From Nocardia tenerifensis NBRC 101015 (GTDB lineage Bacteria; Actinomycetota; Actinomycetes; Mycobacteriales; Mycobacteriaceae): DNA of 64,000 nucleotides. Shown in pieces: positions 45,789 to 57,072 of this stretch (the first letter of the stretch is position 1; each line of letters opens with the position of its first letter). The stretch is taken from contig NZ_BAGH01000615.1 in the NCBI RefSeq assembly GCF_000308715.1, forward strand, positions 62,001 through 126,000. Reading direction: 5' to 3'. The position numbers were made by a program, and so were the translations under genes. The notes below the pieces were generated by a model. It was not told where the DNA came from, did no database searches, and worked only from the letters and a program-made list of their open reading frames with translations.

Positions 45789-46767
45789 CAACGCCAAAAT
45801 CCCGGTGACCGTCCTGACCGGGTTTCTCGGCTCGGGAAAGACCACCCTCGTCAATCACATTCTCACGGCGAACCACGGCCATCGAATCGCGGTGATCGAG
45901 AACGAGTTCGGCGAGATCCCCATCGACAACGATCTCGTGCTCAACGCGGACGAGAAGATCATCGAGATGAGCAACGGCTGCTGCCTGTGCTGCACGGCCC
46001 GCACCGACCTGATCGAGATCCTGCTATCGCTCCTGGCGCGCAGCGACCGCTTCGATCGCATCCTCATCGAGACCAGCGGGCTCGCCGACCCCAACCCGGT
46101 CGCCCAGACCTTCTTCGTGGACGAGGAGATCGCGCGGCACTTCGCCCTCGACGCCATCGTCACGCTGGTCGACGCCCAGCACGTGCGCGCGCACCTCGCC
46201 GAGGTCGATCACCACGGCGTCGGCTCCCAGGTGTTCGATCAGATCGCGTTCGCGGACCGCATCGTGATCAACAAGGTCGACCTGGTCGACGCCGAGTCCG
46301 TGCGGGCGGTCGAGGCGGCGGTGCGCGGGATCAACGCGACCGCGGACATCATCACCTCCGAGTACGCCGCGGTCGACCTCGCCGATGTGCTCGGCATCGG
46401 CGCGTTCGACATGGCGCGCACCATGGCCGGCGATCCGCACTGGCTCGACGAGGACACTCATCAGCACGATCCGGATCTGACCTCGGTCGGCGTCGAACTC
46501 GACGGCCGGGTCGACCATCGCGCGCTGGAGTCGTGGCTCGCCACCCACCTGGCCGAGCGGGGCGACGACGTGTATCGGATCAAGGGGTTGTTCGCCGTCG
46601 AGGATGACAGCCGCCGGTTCGTCCTGCAAGGCATCCACTCGTCCTTCGAGATTCGGCCGTCGGCGCCGTGGCAGGGTGAGAACCACACGGGGAAGGTCGT
46701 TTTCATCGGCCGTGACCTCGATCGCGCTGAGCTCACCCGTGGCTTGCGGTCTTGCCTCGCAGGCTGA
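45781..46767 (+). CDS. COG0523 (CobW/G3E) family GTPase
   Basis: 328 aa. Walker A GFLGSGKTTLVNHIL, CxCC metal motif in SNGCCLCCTART, DRILIETSGLADP, and the guanine-specificity motif NKVDLVD. A His-rich loop (DEDTHQHDPDL) is present and a CobW C-terminal domain follows. These GTPases deliver metals to client enzymes. It overlaps ubiD by 8 nt, so a metal-dependent protein in this operon (UbiD, amidohydrolase or molybdenum enzyme) is the likely client. Confidence 0.85.
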   Translation: MPDNAKIPVTVLTGFLGSGKTTLVNHILTANHGHRIAVIENEFGEIPIDNDLVLNADEKIIEMSNGCCLCCTARTDLIEILLSLLARSDRFDRILIETSGLADPNPVAQTFFVDEEIARHFALDAIVTLVDAQHVRAHLAEVDHHGVGSQVFDQIAFADRIVINKVDLVDAESVRAVEAAVRGINATADIITSEYAAVDLADVLGIGAFDMARTMAGDPHWLDEDTHQHDPDLTSVGVELDGRVDHRALESWLATHLAERGDDVYRIKGLFAVEDDSRRFVLQGIHSSFEIRPSAPWQGENHTGKVVFIGRDLDRAELTRGLRSCLAG

Positions 46768-46831
46768 GCCCCGAACACGCTGCCGGACAGGCCAATTCGC
46801 TCGATAGCCTGTTTCGGAAATTGGTCGAAGA

Positions 46832-46860
46832 CGCCGCGCCCATCGACAATGGGCGCGGCG
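46832..46860. terminator. bidirectional hairpin terminator
   Basis: Perfect 12-bp stem CGCCGCGCCCAT / ATGGGCGCGGCG with a 5-nt loop, between the convergent COG0523 and xdhC genes. Confidence 0.75.
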
Positions 46861-46905
46861 CCGGCAGCTTCTGGCGCGCCCCGAAAGTGTTCGAATGGGC
46901 AACGC

Positions 46906-47715
46906 TCAGCGTCGGTCCTGTTCGAAGGCTCGCAGCAGGTCCGCCGCGACGCCCACCGCGATGGTGGCCGGTTCCTTCCCGGTGATGTCGGGCAGTCCGA
47001 TCGGCGTCTTGATCCGGTCGATGGCGGCGGCGTCGTGGCCGCCCTCGGTGGCCAGGCGCTGCCGGAACCGCGCCCATTTGGCGGCCGAGCCGATCAGGCC
47101 GATCGAGCCGAGATGTGTTGCGCGCAAGGCGGCGTCGCACAGCGCGGCGTCCTCGGCGTGGTCGTGGGTCATGATCAGCACGTGGGTGCCCGTGGGCAGC
47201 TCCGCGAGCACCTCCTCCGGCAGCAGCGGCGTGTGGTGCACGTGCAGCTGCGCCACCGCGTCGCGCAGCACGCCGAGCCGTTCGTCGGTGAGCACGTCGG
47301 GGCGGGTATCGATCAGATAGAGATCGAGGTTGTGGCGGGCGAGGATGCGGGCCAGTTCCAGCCCGACATGCCCGACGCCGAAGATCGCCACCGCAGGCCC
47401 CACCGGCAGCGGCTCGACCAGCACCGTGACCACCCCGCCGCAGCATTGCACGCCGTGGCGGTTGGTGACCTTGTCGTTCAGCGCGAACTCCAGCAGCTCC
47501 GGCTCCGGATCCGGCGCGCCCATCAGCTCGCGGACCCGATCGATCGCGACGGCCTCGATATTGCCGCCGCCGATCGAGCCCCACGTCTCGGTCTGGCCCA
47601 CAACGAGTTTCGCGCCCGCGCGCCGGGGCGCGTGCCCTCGGACGGACGCGACGGTCACCAGCCCGCCGGGCTCCCGGCGGGCTCGCAACCGCGCGACCGC
47701 GGTCACCCAGGTCAT
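46906..47715 (-). CDS. xdhC: XdhC-like molybdenum-cofactor maturation protein
   Basis: 269 aa from ATG 47715, one base after the xdhB stop (TGAGATG). An N-terminal XdhC domain (WGSIGGGNIEAVA) is followed by a Rossmann-fold XdhC_C domain (VAIFGVGHVGLELARIL; LIMTHDHAEDAALCDAALR; IGLIGSAAKWARFRQRL). It brings mature, sulfurated molybdenum cofactor to xanthine dehydrogenase. Third gene of the xdhA-xdhB-xdhC operon. Confidence 0.9.
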   Translation of the reverse strand: MTWVTAVARLRARREPGGLVTVASVRGHAPRRAGAKLVVGQTETWGSIGGGNIEAVAIDRVRELMGAPDPEPELLEFALNDKVTNRHGVQCCGGVVTVLVEPLPVGPAVAIFGVGHVGLELARILARHNLDLYLIDTRPDVLTDERLGVLRDAVAQLHVHHTPLLPEEVLAELPTGTHVLIMTHDHAEDAALCDAALRATHLGSIGLIGSAAKWARFRQRLATEGGHDAAAIDRIKTPIGLPDITGKEPATIAVGVAADLLRAFEQDRR

Positions 47716-47716
47716 C

Positions 47717-50092
<2,376 letters not shown>

Positions 50093-50141
50093 GGTTGGAC
50101 CTCGCTGACATGCGGGCTGTTCGTGCTGGGGTCGCGGCGGA

Positions 50142-51575
50142 TCACGACGCCACCGCCTCGGCGTTCTGGGCGTACAGCTTGCGCATGCTCTGGCCGAGCA
50201 TGGCGCGGCGGTACGCGGCGCTCGCGCGATGATCGCTCATCGGCGTGCCCTCGGACTGCAATGTCCGGGCGGCGGCCTCCGCGGTCGCCGCCGACCACGG
50301 CCGGCCCACGAGGGCGTCCTCGGTCTCGCGGGCGCGGATCGGCGTGGCGGCCACACCGCCGAGTCCGATGCGCGCCCGGCCGATCACCCCGTCCTCGATG
50401 TCCAGCGCGAAAGCCACTGCGACGCTGGAGATATCGTCGAAGCGGCGCTTGGCGATCTTGTGGAAGGCCACGATCGGCGACAGCGGCAGCGGGATGCGCA
50501 CGGCGCGGATCAGTTCGTCCGGCCGTCGCACGCTGCGGCGGTAGCCGGTGAAGTAGTCGGCGACGTCGACCTCTCGCTCACCGTCGGCGTCGGCCAGCAC
50601 CAGTGCCGCGTCGAGCGCGAGCAGCACGGGCGCGCTGTCGCCGATGGGGGAGCCGGTGCCGAGGTTGCCGCCCAGCGTCGCGCCGTTGCGGATGAGCCGG
50701 GAGGCGAACTGCGGGAACAACACCGCGAGCAAGGGCACCCGGCCGTCGAGGCGTCGCTCGATCTCGGTGAGCGACAGGGCCGCACCGAGCTCGAGGTGAT
50801 CCGATTCGACACGCAGGCCGCGCAATTCGGGGAGGCGGTCGATCGCGATCACGTAATCCGCGCGCTGGGCGCGGATATTCACCTCCACGCCCCAGTCGGT
50901 GCAGCCCGCGACGAGCACGGCGTCGGGCCGGTCGCGCAACAGCCGCACCGCCTCGCTCAACGTCTCCGGCCGCCGGAACGTGCGGCCGTCGCGGGCGTAG
51001 TCGGTGGAGACCGGTTCGGGTGGGTGCTGCGCGCGGCGGCGCGCGAGCGGGTCGTCGGCGTCCGGCGCACCGACGGCGTACGCCGCGTCGCGGATCGGGC
51101 GGTATCCGGTGCAGCGGCAAAGGTTTCCGCTCAGCGCGTGCAGGTCGAAGCCGTTCGGGCCGTGCTCGGTGTCGGTCGGTTCCGGAGAAGCGCAGCGGTC
51201 GGGGCGGTAGTACTCGGCGGCCATGCTGCAGATGAAACCCGGTGTGCAGTAACCACATTGCGAGCCGCCGCGCACGGCCATCTCCCGCTGGACCGGATGC
51301 AGTGCACCGGACGTGAGGCCCTCGGCGGTCACGATCTCCTGCCCGTCGAGGGCGGCCGCCGGTACCAGGCAGGCGTTGATCGCCACCCAGTCGGTGGGCT
51401 GTTCGACGCCCGGCCGGGCCACCATGATCGAGCACGCGCCGCATTCGCCCTCGGCGCAGCCTTCTTTACTCCCGGTGAAGCCACTCGCGCGCAAGAAATC
51501 CAATACCGTGACGTGGGGTGCGGCGGGGGATATCGGTGTGGGCTTTCCGTTGACCGTGATTCGCGGCTCTGTCAT
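50142..51575 (-). CDS. xdhA: xanthine dehydrogenase small subunit (2Fe-2S and FAD) XdhA
   Basis: 477 aa. N-terminal 2Fe-2S domain with Cys residues in GCAEGECGACSIMV, a second cluster domain with QCGYCTPGFICSM and LCRCTGYRPI, then an FAD-binding domain (VLVAGCTDWGVEVN, NGATLGGNLGTGSPIGDSAPVLLALDA) and a CO-dehydrogenase-like C-terminal domain. It passes electrons from the molybdenum site to NAD. First gene of the xdhA-xdhB-xdhC operon. Confidence 0.95.
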   Translation of the reverse strand: MTEPRITVNGKPTPISPAAPHVTVLDFLRASGFTGSKEGCAEGECGACSIMVARPGVEQPTDWVAINACLVPAAALDGQEIVTAEGLTSGALHPVQREMAVRGGSQCGYCTPGFICSMAAEYYRPDRCASPEPTDTEHGPNGFDLHALSGNLCRCTGYRPIRDAAYAVGAPDADDPLARRRAQHPPEPVSTDYARDGRTFRRPETLSEAVRLLRDRPDAVLVAGCTDWGVEVNIRAQRADYVIAIDRLPELRGLRVESDHLELGAALSLTEIERRLDGRVPLLAVLFPQFASRLIRNGATLGGNLGTGSPIGDSAPVLLALDAALVLADADGEREVDVADYFTGYRRSVRRPDELIRAVRIPLPLSPIVAFHKIAKRRFDDISSVAVAFALDIEDGVIGRARIGLGGVAATPIRARETEDALVGRPWSAATAEAAARTLQSEGTPMSDHRASAAYRRAMLGQSMRKLYAQNAEAVAS

Positions 51576-51984
51576 GACGCATCATCATTTCGGTGCTCGA
51601 CGGATCTTTCTGTCCAAGTAGCCATTTCAGAACTTTCTGATTCAATAGCGCGGCACGGAGAATTCGGTGCGCGAATCAGCACGCTGAGACGTGCGTGCGG
51701 TGGGGGACGAGGATCGGATATGCGGCCGCGATGGCGCACGCCGGAAATACGGTCCGCTCAGCAGCCGTGTGCGACCCGACCCGGAACCCAGGCGGTCCGG
51801 TGCGCGAGGCGACGCAGGTCAGAGACGACGGACATCCGACTTCGCCCCCTTTCCGGCAGCTCGCAGATCGGTACGCTCAAACTACGTCGCGAGCAGGGGA
51901 TCGGTCAAGCAATAACGCTTGTAGGAAAGTACGACAAACCGTCCTGGCAGCGGTAATTGATCGGCTTATCGTACAAAGGGAAAG
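51576..51984. other. ~400-bp spacer upstream of xdhA, no supported gene
   Basis: This holds the xdhA promoter region and the downstream end of the LysR gene. I see no supportable small gene or strong hairpin. Confidence 0.5.
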
Positions 51985-52917
51985 TCAGGCGTTCGGCAAC
52001 GCCGGATCGGTCGCCGGTCGTGGCTCGCCCGGCCGCAGGACACCCATGATTTCGTCGGCGAGCAGGAAACCGGCCAGCCCGTGGCCGTGCTTCTCCCGGC
52101 GCACGAGCGAGACGATGTTGTTGCTGAAGGCGTCGCGCACCTGCCGGAAGGCCAAGCGGCCGTCGCGCAGCTCCTCGGCGACGTCGAACTCGCTGAGAAA
52201 GGCGATCGCCTCGCCCGAGGTGGCGAGGCGCTTCATCGTCTCGATCGAGTTGGTGTGGAACGCCGGTTGCACATCGAGCCCGGCATTGGCGAAGGCCTCG
52301 GCGACGATGCCGTGTATCACCATGGTGCGGTCGGCGAAGATGAGCGGGTACGGCGTGCACTGGGCGAGCGGGACCGTGTCCATCTGAGCCAGCGGATGAT
52401 GCGGGGAGACAACCACTCCCAGCCGCGTGTTCAGCTGCCAGCAGACCTCGATCTGCGTGGACGCCGGAAGGTTGAAGCCGAGGCCGAGGTCGGCCTCGCT
52501 GTTCTCGACCGCGCGCAGGATCTCCAGGGTCGTCATGGTGCGGATGGCGATGCGGACCCGGGGGTGCCGGGCGCGGAAGGTGGCCGCCGCGGTGGCGACG
52601 ACGCCGCTGGCCAGGCCGGTCATCGTGGCGATCGCGACCTCGCCGCTGCCGAGTGCGTGGAGATCGCGGATGTCGGCGACGGTCTCGCGGTACTGCTGGA
52701 GTGTGCGCCGGATGTGCGCGAGCAGCGCCTCGCCGGCCGGGGTGGGCCGCATACCGCGCGGCAGGCGCTCGAACAGCGGCTGGCCGAGTTCGGCCTCGAG
52801 CATCAGGATCTGGCGGTTGATCGCCGAGGGCGCGACGTGCAGGCGGGCGCCGGCCGCGCGGATGGAACCGAGCCGCGCCACCTCGTCGATGTACTGCAGC
52901 AACCGAGCGTGGAGCAC
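51985..52917 (-). CDS. LysR-family transcriptional regulator
   Basis: 310 aa. HTH: LLQYIDEVARLGSIRAAGARLHVAPSAINRQILMLEAELGQPLFERLPRGMR is spread over residues ~5-58. The C-terminal substrate-binding domain follows. Divergent from the adenine-deaminase-like gene, which it probably activates. It reads toward xdhA and could also reach that operon. Confidence 0.9.
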   Translation of the reverse strand: MLHARLLQYIDEVARLGSIRAAGARLHVAPSAINRQILMLEAELGQPLFERLPRGMRPTPAGEALLAHIRRTLQQYRETVADIRDLHALGSGEVAIATMTGLASGVVATAAATFRARHPRVRIAIRTMTTLEILRAVENSEADLGLGFNLPASTQIEVCWQLNTRLGVVVSPHHPLAQMDTVPLAQCTPYPLIFADRTMVIHGIVAEAFANAGLDVQPAFHTNSIETMKRLATSGEAIAFLSEFDVAEELRDGRLAFRQVRDAFSNNIVSLVRREKHGHGLAGFLLADEIMGVLRPGEPRPATDPALPNA

Positions 52918-52939
52918 CCGCGCACCTCCTGAGCGAACC

Positions 52940-52956
52940 GTACGAAAAAACAGTAC
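52940..52956. promoter_or_regulatory. candidate LysR box
   Basis: GTAC-N9-GTAC (GTACGAAAAAACAGTAC) lies in the 154-nt divergent spacer between the LysR gene and the adenine-deaminase-like gene. It is A-rich and dyad-symmetric, though not a strict T-N11-A box. Confidence 0.4.
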
Positions 52957-53071
52957 ACGTTGTGCGCAAACGAATGCTTGTCAGCAACGGTGCGGTCGAG
53001 TTCTATCAGACCAGGCACAGTGGCCGCGCATCGGTCGCCCTGCCGCACGAACGAGCACCGAGAGGACCGCA

Positions 53072-54829
53072 ATGCTGCACCAGGCTTCGACCACCGACAC
53101 CCCACCCGCGGAGGTGGCCGCCCAGGACGATCACGTCCGCATGATCTTCGGCATCCTGGAGGGCGAGCAGGAGGCCGACCTGCTGCTGCGCAACCTGAAC
53201 ATCCTCGATGTGCACAGCGAGACCGTCTATCCCGGAACGCTTCTCGTGCACGGTGAGCGCATCATCGCCCTGAATCCGGACGAATCGATCGTGCGGTTTC
53301 GCGAAACCTTCGAGGGCGAAGGCCTTTACGCGATCCCCGGCCTGATCGACGCGCACCTGCATTTCGAATCCCAGCTCGCGCATCCGGCGGCGTTCGGCGA
53401 GGCGATCGTGCCCAGCGGCACCACCACCGTCTTCGGCGAGACCCTCGACTTCGCCAGCGCGGCAGGCGCGGAGGCGGTCGACGCGGCCCGCGCGCTGTTC
53501 GCCGACCACGACCGGCTCCCGTACCGCCTCTACGCCTTCGCACCGGGGAAGAAGACCTCGACCGAGGTCACCGAGGCGATGCTGGCGATGGATCCGGTCA
53601 TCGGGCTGGGGGAGCTGGCGCACCTGTCGTACATGACCGGCAACGCCGACGACTTCCGCAAGTCCGCGCTCGGCCGGGCGAACGCGGGAGTCGTGAACTG
53701 CCACTGGGGCGTTACGGCGCTGTCGGACACGCTGCTGAACTACATGCCCGCCATCGGCGTCGACAACAACCACGACGTCTGGAACGAAGACGACATCGAG
53801 AAGAGCATCCGCTACGGCCTCAACACCCAGATCAAGTTCGGCGTCGGTAGCCCCGAGGTCATCCGAACCATGTTGCGCGCCATCGTGAAACGCCGCTGGC
53901 CCGCCGAGAACTTCCAGCTCTGCGCCGACAACATCTCCGTGGATCGGGTGCTGCGCCAAGGGCATATCGACTGGGTCATCTCCCTGGCCATCGAGATGGG
54001 CATGCCGCCGATCAAGGCGATCAAGATGGGGACGCTCTACGCCGCGCGCTCGTTCCACCGGGACCGCGACCTCGGCTCGCTGAGCCCGGGGCGCTTCGCC
54101 GACATCGTGCTGACCGACAGCCTCTCCCGGATCAACCCGCGCTACGTGTTCAAGGGCGGCAAGCTCGTCGCCAAGGACCGCAGGCTGCTCGAGCCGGTCG
54201 GCATCGACTACTCGGTGCTGGCCAAGGAGCCCCGGCCCGGCCTCGGCGACCTACGGGCCGAGCAGCTCGATCTCGCGCCGATCGAGGTTTCCGACGACGG
54301 CACTCAGGCCAAGGTGCTGCTCTTCGACGTGTACGGGCGTGGGCATCTGAAGTTCGCGCAGGAGATCTGGGTTCCGTTCCGCGACGGTGCGGTCGTGCCC
54401 GAATATGAAGGCGCGCAACTGAATCGCATCTCCATCGTGCAGCGGTACGCGGACGGCGCGCGGCACATCGTGAACGGGTTGTTCAAGGGCGTCTCGATCG
54501 ACCGCGGCGCGGTCTCCACGTTCTGGCCCGCGCCCTCGGCCTATTTCGTGGTCGTCGGCGCCGACAGCGCCGAGATGTGCGGCAACCTGAAGCAACTGGA
54601 CGGGCTCGTCGGCGGCTGCGTGGTGACCGAGGACGGTGACGTGAAAGCCGTTCTGCCGCTGGACTTCTACGGTGTGATGGCCGATATGGACCTGGCCGGA
54701 CTCGTCGAGGCGACCCGGTCGATCGACGACGCCCTGGCGAAGCTCGGCAACCACAACGAGGGGGAGCCGGTCGTCAACAAGCTGCTGACCCTGTTCATCT
54801 CGCTCGACCGCTTCGGGTTCATGAAATAG
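53072..54829 (+). CDS. adenine-deaminase-like protein
   Basis: 585 aa from ATG 53072 behind GAGAGGA. It keeps the AdeC architecture: LLVHGERIIALN, YAIPGLIDAHLHFESQL (HxH), GHIDWVISLAIEMGMPPIKAIKMGTLYAA, LSPGRFADIVLTD, and the C-terminal adenine-deaminase domain. The barrel-end motif, usually (T/S)DD, reads LCADNISV, and the LGEV(M) segment reads GLGELAHLSY. So it is divergent and may deaminate another purine-like ring. The adenine-to-hypoxanthine reaction would feed the xanthine dehydrogenase. Confidence 0.8.
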   Translation: MLHQASTTDTPPAEVAAQDDHVRMIFGILEGEQEADLLLRNLNILDVHSETVYPGTLLVHGERIIALNPDESIVRFRETFEGEGLYAIPGLIDAHLHFESQLAHPAAFGEAIVPSGTTTVFGETLDFASAAGAEAVDAARALFADHDRLPYRLYAFAPGKKTSTEVTEAMLAMDPVIGLGELAHLSYMTGNADDFRKSALGRANAGVVNCHWGVTALSDTLLNYMPAIGVDNNHDVWNEDDIEKSIRYGLNTQIKFGVGSPEVIRTMLRAIVKRRWPAENFQLCADNISVDRVLRQGHIDWVISLAIEMGMPPIKAIKMGTLYAARSFHRDRDLGSLSPGRFADIVLTDSLSRINPRYVFKGGKLVAKDRRLLEPVGIDYSVLAKEPRPGLGDLRAEQLDLAPIEVSDDGTQAKVLLFDVYGRGHLKFAQEIWVPFRDGAVVPEYEGAQLNRISIVQRYADGARHIVNGLFKGVSIDRGAVSTFWPAPSAYFVVVGADSAEMCGNLKQLDGLVGGCVVTEDGDVKAVLPLDFYGVMADMDLAGLVEATRSIDDALAKLGNHNEGEPVVNKLLTLFISLDRFGFMK

Positions 54830-54876
54830 CCCGGCGCACCGACTATCTCCGACACAGCAACAGAATCGCGACCGTT

Positions 54877-55581
54877 ATGCAGCACGACAAAGACGCAGGA
54901 GTCATCGACACCGGTAACAAGGTGCGACGCTGGATCACCTACGTTGCCGGTATCTACATCCTGACGCTCGGCCTGAGCCTGGCCATCAGGGCGGGCATCG
55001 GCATCTCCCCGCAGAGCAGCCTCACCCGCACGATGACCCTGGTGCTTCCGCCGCTCACGCAGGGCACCTTCAACCTCATGCTCGAGGTCATCATGCTCGG
55101 GCTGACCTTCCTGGTCAGACCGAGGGCGTTCCGGGCCGCCAACCTGCTTTCGATGATTCCGGCGCTGGTCTTGGCCGCGCTGCTCGACTTCAATCTGATG
55201 GTCACCAAATGGATCCATCTCGGGCCGTACGCGGCGAACCTCGTGCTGCTCTTCTTCGCCGACGCGATGCTGGCCTTCGGCCTGTTCTTGATGATCCGCG
55301 CCAACCTGGTGCTGATGCCCATCGATCTGTTCGTCAACACCGTCCAGCAGAAGACGGGCCGCAAGTGGGGCAATATCAAAACCGTCTCCGACTGCACCCT
55401 GCTCGCCCTCTCCGCGAGCATCGGCCTGATATTCCTCGGCGCACCGCACTTCATCCGTGAGGGCACCATCGTCAACGCCGTCCTCGTCGGCCAATACATC
55501 AAGCTGTACTTCTTCCTGTACGAAAAGTACGCGGCCCGAAAAACGCTCGCCCCCGAGCTCGCCCATCCCGTGGCGGACTAG
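54877..55581 (+). CDS. YczE-like integral membrane protein
   Basis: 234 aa with about five transmembrane segments (WITYVAGIYILTLGLSLAIR; LSMIPALVLAALLDF; LVLLFFADAMLAFGLFLMIR). The GIGISPQSSL loop after the first span matches the YczE/YitT-like family. Function is unknown for the family. It lies 47 nt after the adenine-deaminase-like gene, so it is probably a co-transcribed transporter or accessory protein. Confidence 0.75.
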   Translation: MQHDKDAGVIDTGNKVRRWITYVAGIYILTLGLSLAIRAGIGISPQSSLTRTMTLVLPPLTQGTFNLMLEVIMLGLTFLVRPRAFRAANLLSMIPALVLAALLDFNLMVTKWIHLGPYAANLVLLFFADAMLAFGLFLMIRANLVLMPIDLFVNTVQQKTGRKWGNIKTVSDCTLLALSASIGLIFLGAPHFIREGTIVNAVLVGQYIKLYFFLYEKYAARKTLAPELAHPVAD

Positions 55582-55586
55582 CAAAC

Positions 55587-55620
55587 GCTGATGCCGGACA
55601 GGCTACTGTCCGGCATCAGC
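55587..55620. terminator. bidirectional hairpin terminator
   Basis: Perfect 14-bp stem GCTGATGCCGGACA / TGTCCGGCATCAGC with a 6-nt loop. It separates the purine locus (plus) from the RiPP-like operon (minus) and ends both. Confidence 0.85.
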
Positions 55621-55791
55621 CGCATCCAATGCCGTTTCATACCGGACAGGTGCCGTCGGCCGTGTTGCTCCAGAGCGTTCCGGTCAGATCCGCGGTGCTC
55701 CGCCGACCATCGTTGGCGGAGAAGTGGATTGCCCCGTAGCCGGCACCATGGAGTCGGCGTCGGTCGGGTGCGGCGTGGAATGGCCGCTTGC

Positions 55792-56994
55792 TCAGGGGGT
55801 TTCGTCGGTGACTTCGAGGGGCTTGGGGTCGGGCGTGAGGGCGTGGATCACCGTGACGACCGACAGGACGCCGGCGCCGGCTATGACGATCACCCAGCGG
55901 GGGCCGAGGGTGTCGATGAGGGGGACGGCGACCAGGTATGCGAGGGAGCTGGCGGCGAAGGGGATCGACATGGTGACGCCGCTGACCGTGCCGAGCATGT
56001 GCTCGGGGGTGGCGGACTGGACGACGAGATCGGTCGCCACATTGCCGATGCCGTTTCCCGCGCCCGCCACGGCCTGGGAGGCGAAGGCGGTGCCCAGCCA
56101 CGGGGCCGCGCCGAGGGTCAGCGCGCCCAGCCCGAACAGTCCCTGCCCGAACCGCCAGGTACGCAAAGGATTTCGGCCTCGCTGCACGCGCCCGAGGAAG
56201 ATGGCCGGACCGACCAGCATGCCGAGGCCGTACACCCCGACCAGCGCGCCGTAGGACCACGTGGGCCCGCCCAGGTCGTCGCGGGTGAGGAACACCAGGG
56301 ACGCGGTGGTCATCGCGGCGAACGAGACGACGAGGAACAGCCCCAGCGCCACCGAGCCGAGAGCCCGGTTGCTGAGCAGCTCCCGGAACCCGACCAGCAG
56401 CGTGCGCCCGTACCCGGCCTGATGCTCCAGCGCGCGGGGCGTCGCCGGAAGATCGAGGCGGACGATGAGCGCGATGGAGGCGAGGAACGTCACCGCGTCC
56501 ACCAGCACGACCACACGCGCGTCGACGACGGCGAGCAGCGCGCCGCCGAGCAGCGGTCCGGCGGCGAAGCCCGCGTTGAAGCAGATCGCCATGGCCGCAA
56601 AGGCTTTCGGCAATTCCTCACTCGCGACCATGGCGGGAATGGACCGGCGACCGGCCGGCAGGAACAGCGTGTGCAGCAGGGTCGCCACGGCGATGAGCGG
56701 GACACTCACCGCGAGGTCGAACGGAACCAGCGCGACCGCGGCGAACAGCACCGCTTGCCCCGAGTCGGTCAACACCATGATCTTCTTGGCCGAGTACATG
56801 TCGGCCAGCGCCCCGCCGAACGGGCCGACCAACCGCGGGAGCGACAGCGCCAACAGGACCATGCTGGTGGCGAGCGGCCCCTCCGGCGCGGCCATGACGA
56901 CCAGCGCCACGCGTGCGACCTGGTCCCCCGCGAAGGACGTCACCCGAGCGAACCAGAATCGTCGAAAGTTCTGGCCTGCCGGTAGAAAGCTCAC
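55792..56994 (-). CDS. MFS transporter, probable exporter of the RiPP-like operon
   Basis: 400 aa, GTG start behind GGGAGA. About 12 transmembrane spans. Motifs resemble the DHA3/EntS-type (MFS_3) multidrug exporters: FRRFWFARVTSFAGDQVARVALV at the start, PFGGALADMYSAKKIMVLTD (motif A), and AGAGNGIGNVATDLVVQ. It is the last gene of the minus-strand block, 78 nt after the ATP-grasp-like gene. Product export is inferred from position. Confidence 0.8.
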   Translation of the reverse strand: MSFLPAGQNFRRFWFARVTSFAGDQVARVALVVMAAPEGPLATSMVLLALSLPRLVGPFGGALADMYSAKKIMVLTDSGQAVLFAAVALVPFDLAVSVPLIAVATLLHTLFLPAGRRSIPAMVASEELPKAFAAMAICFNAGFAAGPLLGGALLAVVDARVVVLVDAVTFLASIALIVRLDLPATPRALEHQAGYGRTLLVGFRELLSNRALGSVALGLFLVVSFAAMTTASLVFLTRDDLGGPTWSYGALVGVYGLGMLVGPAIFLGRVQRGRNPLRTWRFGQGLFGLGALTLGAAPWLGTAFASQAVAGAGNGIGNVATDLVVQSATPEHMLGTVSGVTMSIPFAASSLAYLVAVPLIDTLGPRWVIVIAGAGVLSVVTVIHALTPDPKPLEVTDETP

Positions 56995-57072
56995 TGCGTC
57001 TCCCTAGGCTCGAAGCGCGACCCGGCGTGCATTGTGGAACAGGTCAGGCCATCCTTAGCCCGGGGCGCGGAA

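Noticed and set aside
55637..55790. Minus-strand frame ending GAIHFSANDGRRSTADLTG... downstream of the MFS gene; considered as a RiPP precursor or gene remnant
   Set aside because: The frame has no start codon between the MFS stop and this segment, and it continues upstream only as an out-of-frame shadow of the MFS gene. At most a decayed 3' fragment.
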